From contig NC_083344.1 of assembly GCF_019175385.1 (NCBI RefSeq), positions 65,038,782 to 65,102,781 of the forward strand: a stretch of 64,000 nucleotides of DNA. Direction: 5' to 3'. Below are positions 1 through 13,249 of this stretch, piece after piece. The notes beneath the pieces were generated by a model. It worked only from the letters and a program-made list of their open reading frames with translations, ran no database searches and was not told the DNA's origin. The stretch comes from Lycium barbarum. Lineage: Eukaryota; Streptophyta; Magnoliopsida; Solanales; Solanaceae. Numbering within the stretch: position 1 is the first letter of the stretch; every line of letters begins with the position of its first letter. Made by a program: the position numbers and the translations under genes.

Positions 1-1046
1 AAAGAATCGACAGGTCAGGTAAGGAGTAGGCAAGCGATGGAGGTTGATCTCCAGACCCCATGTTATTATAGATTATTTGATGAGGCGGGGTCTTCTGCGA
101 GGTCGAGGAATTTACAGATGGGGAATTCGAGTAACCCAAATTTGATAGTATCTGCGGAACAAGGTTCAAATAAAAATAGTGTTAGAACTTGAAGGATTAG
201 TATAATTGGTCCGTTTGCAGAAGGTATGGGTACTACTGAGCAGCTTGTAGAAGGACGACAAGAGGGTGAACTTCCTCATTTACTGTTGGATCGATTTGTA
301 CCGGATCAAGGTTCCATAGCAAGATCAAGGTAAGGACTTCGATCATTGAAATTTCAAAATTCGAGTGATAGAATAAGAAAGTAAAGCCTCCCTCTTAATG
401 AATATTAGAGTACTTCAGGTAAGTTAGTAAAATGTTTGAGTTAACATCGGCGGTGAAATGCAGAATTGATTGTTAATTATTTCAGAAAGAAAGTAAGGGA
501 TTATGTACATAATAGATGATTTGTGAGTACATAAGCCTCTGTGTAAGGGGATTGAATGGAGTTTTGTGAAAAGATGTTCAGATGTGATATATGAGACGAG
601 CATTACTGCATCATATTCTTTTTATGTTAACCAGCCCTGTATGGTTGAGTTGTATGTTATGTGTGCTTTGGCCTTGTGAGGTATTAGATGCATTTTCTGG
701 GCTGTGTACAGGTTTGGGATAGTAATGATTATAAAGAAAACTCTGACGAAATTTCTCAAAACTTAAGGATAACTATTGGGTAAGTGTGCGCACTACAGGT
801 AAGATTACTGCGACAAATAAAAGGAGCAAGTAGTTAGAGGTGAAGTGGGAACCAGTTTTGGTATAGACTGTAGTAGATGATCTTAGGTCGGGGAGAGTGA
901 ATAGTGAGGTAGTGTGACAAGTAAAGGAGAAGAGGATATAAAGGTGCAAACAGGAAGTAATATGTTTCTTCTGACCAGAAAGTTGAGAAAGAGGTGACTG
1001 CTTATATAATGAGGAAGTCAAAGAGACAAGTTGCTCCGAAGGAAGT
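1..1046 (+). other. degenerate 3' internal region of a Ty3/gypsy element
   Basis: No credible coding sequence remains. The stretch around 650-760 (a 'ccttgtgaggtatta' motif, then 'gaaaactctgacgaaattt') matches in order the non-coding tract between the chromodomain and the polypurine tract of elements A (about 24430-24530) and B (about 39715-39820) in this window. It is therefore read as the 3' untranslated part of a + strand gypsy element. It may belong to LTR D, which follows directly, or be continuous with 3497-6371 if D is a solo insertion. Short minus-strand reading frames here have no recognisable domain. Confidence 0.4.
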
Positions 1047-3496
1047 TGTTACACCTCGGAAATTTTTTCGTTGATGCACAGTGAATAGACTAACGAAGAG
1101 CACGAAGTATATGGTATTTCTATAAGTAAGGAATGACATTTGATGACCTTAATTAAGATTTCAAAGACATTCGAGGTAAGGGGAGAAAGTTTGCCAAGAG
1201 AAGGCAAGGCATACGATAAGTATCGGAAAGGATTTACGAGTAACAACTTAATGATGATTTAATGATGCTTTGGAGAAGATTTATAACGTCCCTTAGATTT
1301 TTAATGAGGTGATAAACAAGTGTAAATAAGGTTCTATAAGGATTGGAGATCAAACGAGTCGACGAGAATGAGTTCGGAAGAACTGGGCATTATACGACCC
1401 AACATACTGGCCATATAAATTATACTGGCCGTATGTTTGGCCGTATAATCAGCCCAGATTAGCAACCCTCACTGGACCAAAAGTACGACCAATAATTTAT
1501 ACGGACCGTATGTTAGTCCGTGAAATCCAAGCGGGACAGATTTTGTATTATTAATAAGGGGTCCAAGTTTATTTCATTTCATTTCCCCTTCACTCCCCTT
1601 CTATCTAGAACATTTCTATACACTTCTTCCACAAGAATTCAAGGGATATTAGTGAAAAACATCATCAAACCAAGAGAATCAAGTGTAAGAAACCCATTAA
1701 AGTTCATCCAAGACAAGGAAGCCAAGTGAAGGTGAAACTAGGGTTTGCTCAAGTGAAGTGTTTCCACCCAAGGTTCATTCCTACACCATCTAAGGTAAGT
1801 TTTATGGTATTTCCATGTTGTTTAAGGTATTGAGAAGTTGAAACACTTGGATTGTAGAAGGGGATAGAAAATGGGTCATGAATGTGGGAATAGTGTCATT
1901 TTTTAGTACTAGCTTAGATTGAGTCATGTTCCTTGATATGTTGCGATTATGGTTATGTTATAGATGATGTTAAAAACATAGGATAGACATTGTAGATGAA
2001 TGAATGTCGTGTGCTATGACCATGGATATGGATGATTGGAAGTGAATGGAGGAATATGGATAATGTAGATGAATAAAAACTATTGTTATGATGTTGTGAA
2101 TGTTATTATTGATGTTTGGGAGTTGATGTATGATATGGAGGAAGTCATATAAATAAAGGAGATGCTGTCCAATTTTCTCTAGCTTTAGTCATGTATGCTA
2201 AGCTATCGATTTTCTAATGATAGTATAACTCTAATGAAGGTAGAAACGTGAGCATTGAAGGAGAACGTGCAAGTGATAGAATAGTTGAACGACGAGGTAT
2301 GTAAGGCTAACCCTTCTTTCATAAAGCATGGTTCCTTAGCCAAATATCCAGTCTTCTATAAGCCTATGATGTCCTCCAAATGATTCTATCTTTAAGAGCT
2401 ACTAAGCTCATGATTCTCGATATGTTACGATTGTACTAAATTCCTCTTATGATGAGTAATCCTCTAAGGATAGATGTAATGAACGATGATAGTAATGATG
2501 CTAAAGATGCTTATGAGCGTTTATGTATATGTGTCTATGTATGACTATTATGAAACCCCGAGCTTATATGGCCGGGTAGAATATATATATATATATATTG
2601 CGCGCGCACCACTGCAGTTGGGTACGGATAACCCTGAGCCTTATTAAGGCCAGGTATGTATACTCACCGAGCCTTGCCATGGCCGGGTATGCGAAACACC
2701 GAACCTTCATGGTCGGGTATGCTATGTACATGATATTGATATGTATATGATATAAATATGAGTATAAATACGAATATGCTATGAATACGAAAATGGATAC
2801 GAAATGTAAATGAGTACGGATATGAATACGGATACGAATATGGATGTATGTACACAATCACGCATTAGAAATGGAAAGTCCCTATGAAAATAAACTTAGT
2901 GTTTGTGACGATGATACTGCTATCTCCCATCCTATGCTATTTCTTATGTTGTCTATTATGCTTTCATAATGATGTTGACCATGATTTACATACTCAGTAC
3001 ATTCTTCGTACTGACGTCCTTTTGTTTATGGACGCTGCGTCATGCCCGCAGGTGGCCAGGGAGACAGGCTTGATCCATAGCTTTATTACTCAGGGACTAC
3101 ATAGCAGAGCTCCATTTCATTCAGAGCTACAGCTTTTGGTATTTATTCTTTTGTATACATATTTATGGGCATAGCGGGGTTCTGTCCCGCCTATATGATA
3201 TGACATACTCTCCTTAGAGGCTCGTAGACATGTGTATATGGTTCGATGTATTTGGCCTTGTCGGCCTATGTTTTGGGTATCATTTTGTTAGCCTCGTCGG
3301 CTTATGTACATTGTTGTGGGCATAGTTTTTGATGATGATATAAATATATTGTTGCCAATGGAAATAGTATGAATCAGGAATAAAGGTATGATTTAGCCAT
3401 ATGTCTCACCTAGATGTAAATATGAAAGTATGATAAGAGGTGCCCGGGTGGGTTAGCACCGGGTACCCGTCGTGGCCCTCCGGTTGGGTCGTGACA
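1047..3496 (+). repeat. LTR D of a Ty3/gypsy element (2.45 kb, solo or 3' LTR)
   Basis: The copy starts TGTTACACCTCGG and ends GGGTCGTGACA, the TG...CA termini shared by other LTRs in this window, and it is closely similar to solo LTR J. In order it holds a cluster of TACGG/CCGTA inverted repeats (1391-1525), an AT-rich promoter-like stretch with a pyrimidine-rich leader (about 1545-1620), a splice-donor-like AAGGTAAGT (GT at 1795), a 53-nt exon-like block (2244-2296) followed by GTATGT, a (TA)n run near 2580, the CAGTAC/GTACTG inverted repeat (2995-3013) and a second hairpin (3174-3190). Flanks are GAAGT (1042-1046) and GAATT (3497-3501), a 4/5 match. It could be a solo LTR with a decayed TSD, or the 3' LTR of the sequence before it. 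Confidence 0.75.
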
Positions 3497-6359
3497 GAAT
3501 TTTATACATTAAGATGAAGTTGACTGATCATTATGTACTTTTGTAAGACTGAGATATGAGACGAACTTGATACATAGATATATGTATAATAAGGATATAG
3601 GTTGGCAAGTTAGAGCTTGGCCCAGGATTGTGGATAAAAGCATATCTGTTTGTACAGACCAGCCTGACGGATCCTTAGCAACACCACAGGACAATAGACT
3701 GAGAAAAGGGTTTCATGAAATTTCGAATTTATAAAGGGTGGTTACATGAAAAGGGGTCATTACTATCGATACGAAAGTAAAGATAAGTAAGGAAAGAAAG
3801 AGACATAATAATATGTTAGTTGGAAGCAAGATAAGAAGAAATAACAATGTAAAGGGGATGACGAAAAGCGGGTACCGAATATACGAAATGCATGTGATTG
3901 AAAGAAAGGAAACATGTTATGAACAAAAGAAGAGAGGTTTGAAGAAAAAGGTAAATACAAAACATCTACCCTTATGACGACTTCGATAAGTAGAGTATGA
4001 AGGAAATGCACCATTTATGAGTACTTCGGTTTTAAGTAAGAATTTTTGTGGGTACTTTAAGACGCTTGAGATTTGAAGGAACCACAAAGATATGTGATAA
4101 GTGATCATTTCAATCGAGAAACGAGACGATAAAATTATTGAGTACCTCACTTCTCCATATACCAGTTAAGGACAACTCTAAACCTATTCTAAGCTTCTCC
4201 GACGATTCCGTCAAACTTCTAAGAGATCCTCAAAAGGACTACACTTCACCACATCAATGATACACCAGAATAGCAGAGGAGTATACGTCTACGGTATTAC
4301 GAGTTGATTGAATGAAATTGCAAAATGACCAAACCCTGAGTTTTAAAACAAGTTGTTGGCAAAGGTAACTTTAAGATATTCATGGTTGTGCCTAAAGTTA
4401 TCTTACTACGGATTGTGTTATTCAAGTAAGAGAAGACGGAGTAAAACATGGAAACGAATGAGATATTGTTCTAGTGTTCGTTGGACCATTTTAAGTATTT
4501 GTAGAGGTGGTTATAAATGGAAATCTTAGTTAAGGACGCAAGTAAGTTGTTCCTAATATTTCGATGCCTTGAGAGCATATTACTAAAGGGAAAAAATGAG
4601 TAGAAACCCGAATACGAGTACGAAAGCTAAGACAGCATGGTTACGGATTATGTTGGGAAGGAATTATGGGATAATTATGGGCTATTTCGGATAAGATGAC
4701 TTATGCATGAAATGATTATTTATATGTTGCAATCCCTCGAGATCTGAAATTGTAGCGAGAAATATTATGACAAGAGGAATCTACTATATAGTTTAGTAAC
4801 CATTAGAGTGCAGATGATAATGCAGAGATTAACCCTGACATCATAAAACAATGTTAACATATTGAGATATGAGAATGAAATGTCAGAAGGTACAGATTGG
4901 AGGATGAAAGTGAGATGTGAAAATCCCTAAATGGCAACAACATAGAACTAGCTATGAGACATAGTTAAGGATGGATATGAGGTATTAATATCGACATAAG
5001 AATAGATATTCTGCAGAGAGTTATTTATACAGTGAATGTTGATCCGATATAGTAAGAACATATATCTATAAGTTCTTGCTAACTATACGACAAGAGACTC
5101 ACGTGAATAATTTAGTAAATGATTGGAAGGACGATGACTACATAAGAAAGGATAAACGTTGAAGAGCGTCCATAATAACCCAGCATGAAAAATGAGCGAC
5201 ACGTTACGATATCAAGCAGAGTAAGGTTAAGCAAATTTTTACCAATTCATCCTTTGCGTTATTGAGTAAATACTCAAAGGACATCAAGAAGAGATCAACG
5301 AAAAATAGTTAATGCATTAAGATTACGGCAAAGCCCAGTAGGTGACACATCGCGGACCCAAGTTTTAATATATTACAAGCTATAAACTATGCTTTATGAG
5401 GGGGAACATGTGACCAAGCATGAATTATGAGAACGTTAGGAGAATATGATTTGGGTGACTGACGAAGAGACAGACATTGAATGACTAGTTTAGAAGGATT
5501 GTAAGTCACGAGGACATGAATATGGCCTATGCGTAGTCAAAAGAGAATGAGAAGTATTCAAAACTAAGTAAAGGTTTAGGAAGGACAAGAGAGTAAAGAC
5601 AACAACGTCGAATCGTTAGTAAGAAAGACACAATTTTAGACTATATTGCATGAGGATTGTCATATAGAGAAGTCGACATAATTGTTCATAAATAAGGAAT
5701 CGAGAAAGAAGTGAACCATTTCAAAAGAACTGTATGCAAGAAGGTGACTTAGTTCGATGCTGGAATTAGAAGCTAGAGGAACTACAAGGAATGAAAAAGT
5801 GACATTGAATAACGAAGTATCAGACAGCAGGTTCATCTAAGGTGGGAAGAATTCGGTTACGACTTGAGTACGAAAATGATACCTCCCAAATGAAGAGTTA
5901 GTAACATCTAAGAAAGGTTATCAATTTCAAATGGTGAGCTGGTAAGTGAAGAGCCTCAAGGAAGGTATAAGTTAAGCGGTAAATGTTATATAGGGAAATA
6001 AAGTACAGGGAAATTCCAGCATAGTGACGTAAGAAGAAAGTGAAATGAAATAAGTTAATAGAGGAAATGAAAGGAAATGAACAAGTTAACAACAAGGGCT
6101 TTGGCAAAGAAGGAGAGAAGAATTACTAAAAGAATGCAACGAAGGAAAAAAGAAGAGCTACTACTAGAAGCTACTGGAAATCGCGACAAACAAAGACTGG
6201 GACACACAACATTCAAACCTCCTAAGTATCAAAAGTCTAGGATACGAAGATCGATGTGGCAAGCTGAGAGCTATTTTATGAGTTTATGCACAAATGTAAT
6301 AACATTGAAATTCAAGAAAATAATGACAGTAATTTAACATTCGAGGACGAATGTTCCTT
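3497..6359 (+). other. non-coding 3' internal region of a gypsy element
   Basis: About 2.9 kb of A/G-rich sequence without a recognisable protein domain in any frame. It ends in the motif aacattcgaggacgaatgtt and a polypurine tract directly before an LTR start, so its right end is the 3' end of a gypsy internal region. It may be an extended 3' non-coding tract or a heavily decayed pol. Short frames at 5898-6337 have low-complexity Lys/Arg-rich translations and are not credible genes. Confidence 0.4.
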
Positions 6360-6371
6360 AGGGGGGAAGGT
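6360..6371 (+). promoter_or_regulatory. polypurine tract before LTR E
   Basis: A purine run (aggggggaagg) lies directly before TGTTACACCCC. It is preceded by aacattcgaggacgaatgtt, the same sequence seen before the 3' LTRs of elements A and B. In LTR retrotransposons this tract primes plus-strand DNA synthesis. Confidence 0.75.
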
Positions 6372-8603
6372 TGTTACACCCCATACTTTTATACTTGAGT
6401 TTCATCGTGAGTTAATCGACATAGACTAAGAAAGCAAAATTTTCATCGAGATCATCAGATATTCTACATGATCATGCTATGTATATGAAAGTTTATAATC
6501 ATGTTTGGTAAGTGTTGGGAAGGTTGGATGTCAAATGTACCAGAAAGAATAAGTTTCGTCGAAAGTCGGCAATTCTGAGAATATTATAACCCATACTTTT
6601 GGAATAAGTTAATTTCATGAGGTATTTTATTCGTATAATAGTCGTGTGTAAAGTTTTGAAGTCAAGTGAGTTGTAAAATAAAAGTCGTCACAAGTTACGT
6701 TCATAAGTTTACTGAAATTTGGGTCAGATCTTTTCTCCCAATCTACTTGGAGTTACGGGGTGATACACATATTAAGGTCTATGAGTCTATTTTCTAACAC
6801 ATTAAACCGATTTTCAATACGACGTTGGAGTAGAGAGATATTCACGTTTTTGCGGGACTGTGCAAACAGACCCTTTAGGACCGCCTTGAGGCGGTGGCCG
6901 ACCTTATGATGTTTTAAAAGAGCTCTAAGGATCATTTTTGATCATTTGAAAACCAAACTTTGTCTCTACACCCCTACAACCCTCTTAAACATATTCATGA
7001 AGGTCCAAGAGCAAATCCAAATGATTATATCCAAATTCAACCTCAAAAGTTAACCTTGATAAGGAAGAACGCCTCTATAGGGCTGTGTTGTGTTTAAGGG
7101 TGATTGGAAGTTGAATCAGCAGAATTTACTATTTAAGGTAAGTTTAACATTCCTTTGGTTGTTCTTAATCGTAATTCCTTGTTGGTGAGATTGTTTATAG
7201 CAAAGTACTACAAGATAGCATTGAAATAGCCTAAGATATGGCTAGTGTTTCGTTGGGCTGCTTTGAGGTGATAAATATGATTTGTGATGGCTGGAAATTA
7301 TGGAATATAACATGATTATGATATGGTTTCTGCTGTTAGTCATTTATATATGTTTATCAAGTGAATTGATGAAAGAAACATATGAAACTTGAGATTTAAA
7401 GTGAAGATTGAAATGTTAGGTGTGTGGACTGTTTTGAATGTTGTTTTTATTATGCTTTCAGCCAAAAATGATATGGTAAGCATAAGTATGATGTTATAAA
7501 TGTTATAGACTGATTCATAGAAAAATAAATGGGATTTCAATTATATTTTGTAATCTTAAATTGAGCTTCCGCTCAATATGGTTGTTGTGGTAAATAAAAA
7601 GCATATATTGAATTATTGTTGTGTTACTGTTGTTGTGGTTGTTGGGCTGTTTGATGACCCTTAGTGGTCTTTGGGTTGTAGTATAAACGAAGGAAATGTT
7701 GGACATTTTTTCGTAGGTTATAAGATTAGTGAAATACGATAGTCATGACGTTTTTTGTTCATGACGATATCATTTATCTTGTTGTAGACGCAAGAGGATT
7801 ATGTTAAGCTTGATTGTGGATTGAGAAGGAGATTATTCAGGTATGTTAAGCCTATCCCTTCTTTCTCTTTGGCATGAATCTTATGAAAAGAACAAAACGA
7901 GCAAACGAACGGACGTTATTCATAATGATTCCACTCTTAGTATGTTAGAAAGCTTATGTTCTTCAGATTCTCAATAATGTTACTGCTTACCTGTGATGAT
8001 TCTTGATTTGAACTTGTGATCATTGATTCAGGAGAAGTAAGACATATTGATGAGGTTAGTTCCATAACGATGTTCGGAGGCTACCGACCCTGCATCACTC
8101 CGAAAGGCCTAGAAGTTACTCCTATGAGTCATTCACCCATTGTATATACATGTACACACTTATTTTACCACACCGAGCCATGCTATAGTTGGCCGGGTAC
8201 GACACCTATTGTGCACACCACTATAGTTGGGTACAGATAATGCCGAGCCTATATTATATGGCCGGGTATGGTATTATGATATATGTATATGATTTTTGAA
8301 AGAAAGCATGCATATCATACGCCCTTAGAGGCACTTTCGATGTACAGAGTTATACAGACATATTCAGCTCTACAGATTGACTTTCATGTCTCAGATTCCT
8401 TTTATGATTCTTATGTATATGTTGTTTTCACGCTTTACATACTTGGTACATTATTCATACTGACTCCCTATTGTTTGGGGGTTGCGTTTCGTGCCCGTAA
8501 GTCCCGAGATACAGGTTGGTGATCCATCTATTAGGATGTCAGCTTAGCGGATAAGGTTGATGCACTCCATTTGTTTCGGAGATGCCAGGAGTCAGTATGG
8601 TCT

Positions 8604-8636
<33 letters not shown>

Positions 8637-8880
8637 GTATGCACATATGTATGGGTATGGTGGGGCCCTGTCCCAACTACATTATGCATGTTTTCCAGTA
8701 GAGGCTTGTAGACAGGTACGTATAGTTAGATGATGTTCGGAATTGATGTTTCATATGTTGTCACACATGTGATTATGATAGCCTTGTTGGCTCATATAGT
8801 ATGTCCAGCATATCCATATAGATAAATCTTTTAGATTATCTTATACAATCTGTTTGGAATTGATTTGGTTTATTGATATT
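6372..8880 (+). repeat. LTR E of a Ty3/gypsy element (right end uncertain)
   Basis: It starts TGTTACACCCC right after a polypurine tract. It carries the usual landmarks: donor-like AAGGTAAGTTT (about 7134), GGTATGTTAAG (about 7839), accgagcc/gccgggta motifs (8175-8270), a decayed GTAC inverted repeat (8446-8462), a (TA)n(CA)n run (8606-8637), the ggtggggccctgtccc hairpin region (about 8660) and a gccttgttggct motif (8781). The expected GGGTCGTGACA end is absent after 8880, where sequence of a different LTR type begins, so the 3' end is truncated or replaced. No TSD can be assigned. Confidence 0.6.
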
Positions 8881-10223
8881 ACACCTGCATAGTATTCATA
8901 CTCATTTCCACGATATATTGATATTGCCTTGATATGGTACAGATAATGGGAAATGAGAAGGAAATACAGATACATTGAGACATATTGATACGAGTCACCT
9001 CTGGGCTGTGTGTGGGGTGACCGGTATTCTTCAAAGACATATTTGTTATCAAGTCATCTCTGGATTGTGTGCAGAGTGATTGACACTTAAACACTTATCT
9101 ATCTGACGGGTATTAGATGTTAAGTCATCGCTGTGCTATGTGCGAAGTGATTCGTATTGCACATTGAGTCATCTCTGGGCTATGTGCAGAGTGACCGGTA
9201 CATGGAATTCGTGGGTCCGCCATGGGTTGTGCTGTCGCAACGTGATTTTCTATCACCGGACTACATGTGTACGAGTATATGCATTGCATACATATCATAT
9301 ACATCTTGCATTGCATCTTATCATCTCTCTTGGTTGATTATGATATGGACTTATGATTGAAATCTCTGAGACTTGGCACCATTGGGTTTAGATGTGTGAT
9401 ATGGTTGGTTGTGATTGATGGATTCAGAGTTGATATACTGAGACTTGGCATATATTTCTATTGCATTTAGTTGTCTCTCTTATGTGCTGAGCGTGATTTG
9501 GATTGTTGTTGGATTTGATATGGATTGTCTTGGGATCCTTGTATGTGACTAAATGGGGACGGGATACTGTAGTCATAGTTTGGTCTTGGGTGATTATTCT
9601 AAAGCTTGGAACATTTGGGCTTAGATGCTATAAACATAAGTTGTGATTTGTATTGTGGATACTTGTCTAGTAATGACTTGTACTTTACTGTTTACGTGTC
9701 ATTCTTACTTTATTGTCTTCATATACGTTAACTGCTCTTAGTCGGCCTATGAAAGCAACCAGTACTTGTTGTTTATACTGATCTATACATGGTGCATTCT
9801 TTTATGGATGCAAAGTACTTGCCAGGTTTCACTTCATCTCCTCGTGGTTGATTTTCAAGTTTGCTATTGAGATTATTCAGGGTGAGCATGATGAGGTTCG
9901 CTGCCCGAAGACTCCTCTTTATTGCTTTGTCTTACTTCCTATTCTGGGACATGAATTGAGACTTTTATGTATTATTCAGACTTATAATTTATGTGAGCTT
10001 TTGTATGACCAGACCACGATACTGGGGTTATATTTATTGTGAGACTTACATTATTTCTATTTTCTTCCGCTTTACTTATGTTTATGATTGTTAGGATAAT
10101 GGTTTGCCTACTGAGATAGGAAAGGTAGGTGCTCGCACGACTAAGTGAAATTGGGTCGTGACCCTGAGAAGCATCTGAACTTAAGGGATTCAACCGCACG
10201 ACTTAGTGAAATTGGGTTGTGAC
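8880..10223 (+). repeat. 3' half of an F-type gypsy LTR with a duplicated end
   Basis: The stretch matches the reverse complement of the LTR of element F. Shared landmarks are the repeated tgggctgtgtg...gagtgaccgg motif (9005-9200), ccatgggt, a run of gcattgcat, cttagtcggcctatga (9736) and the terminal ggtttgcctac...gggtcgtgac. The 5' half of the LTR is missing. The last roughly 60 bp (cgcacgact...gagaagcatc) occur twice, near 10134 and 10195, each holding one LTR end plus a few bases of the neighbouring gag gene. Boundaries are approximate. Confidence 0.45.
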
Positions 10224-11370
10224 ATCGAGAAGCATCCAAACTTGGTAAATGCCTCGACAGCCCACTCATCCAGCACTGCCGGTAAAAGCATGCGTACCTT
10301 CTGTAATCGGGTAACGAAGTCCAAAAGACGTTTTGATTCTCCCTGAGAAATGCGAAAGATATCCATCATTCTAGTCTTCAACTTTCTTGCCCCTGTGTAT
10401 GCTTTGATGAATATGTTGGCCAATATATAGAATGAGTTGATTGAATGCTCAACCAACAGGGAGTCCACGTTAAAGTCCACCGAGCAAAGGTCTCTCCAAA
10501 ACTCTTAATCAGGACCGACTCAATTTCCTTCTCCTTCAAGTCTTTTCCTTTGAGCGCCATAGTGTAGGCCATGATATGCTCCTGCGGGTATATGCTCATG
10601 TGGGTCTGTTGTCCCATCATACTTGGGCATGTCTTGCATCTAAAATCTCTTTGGGATTAACTGGCGCGGCTTCAGTCGCTTATGCCAACTAGATATACTT
10701 CTTGGTGTCTGGGACCCTCCATGACTGGGGGATCCCCTGGAATTTAACTCAGGCGCCTCTGAAACTCCTGGCATTCTTATCAGCTTCTTTGGCAGTCTGA
10801 TTCACTTTGGCGGTGATTTTCCTCATGAAATGCTAGACTTGTGTTTGGAAAGGATCTTTTGTGGCGAAATAAATTCCTGACACATCTCCATTCCTTGCCA
10901 CCGTATGTCCGCTGCACGTGGCAACATTACCATTGGTTGGGGTCAAAGGTGTCGCACCGAAAGCTGCAACTCTGGCAGGAGGGTTGGATGCAAGCAAAGT
11001 GATGACCTGCCTCATTTGCTCTATTTATGTCCTCATTGCGTGATTTTGCTCCCTTAAGATATGCATGGCCTCCACAAGAGTTTCACTGGTGGGTGTTTCA
11101 TTCTCAGTACATGGATGCGTGTGCCAGTCTCCTGGTGTTAACCCGTCTATATTCTAGGAAAACGAATCTGCTGTAAGATGACGGAGGGGCAGGCCATCCG
11201 GGTCAAGTTGATTGTTTCCTGAAGCGTTTCCAACATTCATGTTGTCTTTAACTCCTGACATACCTGAAATTGATGCTAAGGCAATAAATGGAGTTTCTGA
11301 AGAGTTAGTCCAAAAACAGAGGTCACAATGATTACCACAATTGTCGTGGGCGCCAAACTCTTTACCCAAA
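10224..11370 (-). pseudogene. Tat-like gypsy gag fragment (pseudogene)
   Basis: Gag is the capsid protein that packages element RNA. Minus-strand frames at 11154-11369, 10833-11015, 10378-10620 and 10190-10480 follow each other in gag order and carry phrases such as HIMAYTMALKG, GETFARW, DIFRISQGESKRLL and FVTRLQKVRMLLPAV. I recognise these from capsid-type gag of plant Tat-lineage gypsy elements. The gene is broken by frameshifts and stops. It ends on the left (its C-terminal side) where an LTR end abuts it, and a small piece (NPLSSDAS) recurs inside the duplicated junction near 10170. No protease or reverse transcriptase follows in the window. The gag identity is fairly secure; the Tat lineage is from memory and less certain. 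Confidence 0.6.
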
Positions 11371-12153
11371 AATCAGTTGAGTTAAATTTATGTACGTGGT
11401 CAAGGAAACATGGACCAAAGTGACCAGAAAGCAATGTAATCTATAGTTAAAATCAATATAAACGAAATATAAGCAAGGTAGAAAGTTAAGAATAGCCTAA
11501 GCTTTGGAGTAGCTCTGAGCTTGGTGACTCCAGGCGAGCTACTAATTGGATCCTTGTTGGATCTAAATTAAAATAGTGAAAACTTAAGAACAATGCAAGT
11601 GTGAAATGTATGGCATGTATGTCTCTTGGATTTCGTGTCCTTTACAATGAAATTACAATCCCTATTTATACTTGAGCTAAGGGGTACACATTCCATGAAT
11701 TATGCCCTCATTAATAATACAAATTAATGCCATAGCAATGATGGGAAATAATGAGGACAATAATGCTGATTAATGCCCCGTGGAAGGTGCAAGACCTATT
11801 TGTAACGGTTCACTATTAGCCTTTCAACCGGTACTACTTCAACGGGAATCCGGACCCCTTAGTGCCTTTGGAACCACTAAGCCTCTTCCGAACGCTTTGA
11901 ATACTGATTTGTACTTGAATCGTAGGCACTAACACGTGTCATATCGGCATTTGTCCAGTTGTATTCTACGAATTTAGCCCAATACAGTCATGGATTTAAT
12001 ATTGTATGATTTTATTAAGTCTATTGCACTCAACATATTGAGATCTATAGGGTCAAAATCTATATTTCCAGTCTGAAAGAATTTTGCAAGAATTACAACC
12101 TTCCTCATATTCTTTGTCACAACTGAATTTTTCAAACATACCTAGTTTGTCTT
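11371..12153 (-). promoter_or_regulatory. leader and probable promoter/5' LTR region of the Tat-like element
   Basis: On the minus strand this tract lies upstream of the gag fragment. It contains a TATA-like tataaatagg (plus positions about 11661-11670) followed by a leader running towards gag, as expected for an R/U5 and leader region. I cannot define LTR ends or a primer site. The tract probably continues beyond solo LTR G at 15035, since G appears inserted into it. Confidence 0.4.
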
Positions 12154-13012
12154 TGTCACGCCCCAAAACCCACCCTAGACGTGACCCGCATCCGACGTCA
12201 TGAACAACATCGGAAGAACCTTATAAATCAATAACGTCGAGCCATTTTTCGATAATCTTTCATTATTTAATTAAACAAGTGATAAATAACTAAATGAAAT
12301 TTAAGATCACAATTATGAAACAAAATCCAGCGGAAGTCTAATATAAATGAATAGTTATGAACATGGCAAACGCCTCAAAAAGTCATACGAGACTTCAACA
12401 TCTACCCACAGTATGACACTTGTCTATGGAGATTCTAAGAAAAATAAACTAACTCAGGACACAGCCCAAAACTGCTAAGGAGTAATAATTGACTCAATGA
12501 AAACCCACGAACAAATGTGTGGGCTCACTACCAATTTGGAAGCAGCAAGTACTCCTAACCTGCTAGATTCGTCTGTACTTGCTCTTATTCGTTACCTAAC
12601 ATACCATAAAAAACAACAATGGTATGCCAGATTATTGAGTACTCAGTGAGTGCCTTGGGGAGAATAAGTAATATAACAAAAAATGTATTTATATAATATC
12701 AGTGATACAATTTCAACGACAAACAGTTGGAAATCCAGAGATGAGAATAGACCAACAACTTCACAACCATCAATAGAGAGACCATAAATCGGTAAATAAT
12801 TCAGTTCCAACTCATTATGTCATTAAGTACAATTCCAGTCTTTCCAGTCCTCAGTGAAAACAGTTCCAACAGAATAGTTTGAGACCGAAGACAAAATCAA
12901 TCGTACAACTCATCATTATCAATAGAAACCTATCAAGACACGTTTATATATCTTTTCCGATTCAGTATACATTTATTACTATTTGAGTCTTTTCACTTTG
13001 AGGCCAATATCA

Positions 13013-13240
13013 TCAACAGGCCACTCACAGGCAAACAGGTTCATTATTATCAATAAGCCACTCACAGGAAAACAAGTTCATTGTTCTCAATAAGCCACTC
13101 ATAGGAAAACAAGTTCATTATTCCAAAAAGCCACTCACAGGAAACAAAATACGAAACAAGCCACTCACATGCTAATCAAAGTACGAAACAAGCCACTCAT
13201 AGGCAACCAAGATACGAAAGCAAGCCACTCACAGGCAAAT
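13013..13240. repeat. minisatellite of about 30-37 bp units in LTR G
   Basis: Seven degenerate units begin with aagccactcacaggc or a close variant, near 13016, 13054, 13091, 13128, 13159, 13190 and 13221. Spacing falls from about 37 bp in the first units to about 31 bp in the last, so the array combines two unit lengths. There is no spacer pattern as in CRISPR. Confidence 0.8.
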
Positions 13241-13249
13241 CAATCAATT

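Noticed and set aside
2564..2861. Overlapping minus-strand frames rich in Tyr, Ile and His
   Set aside because: They arise from a degenerate tatgaatacgga-type repeat inside LTR D and have no domain.
6753..6935. 60-codon minus-strand frame with a plausible protein look
   Set aside because: It lies within the U3-like part of LTR E and shows no domain or related copy elsewhere in the window.
13013..13240. CRISPR-like short repeats (aagccactcacagg)
   Set aside because: The sequence between repeats is itself repetitive and the unit length drifts. This is a plant minisatellite in an LTR.
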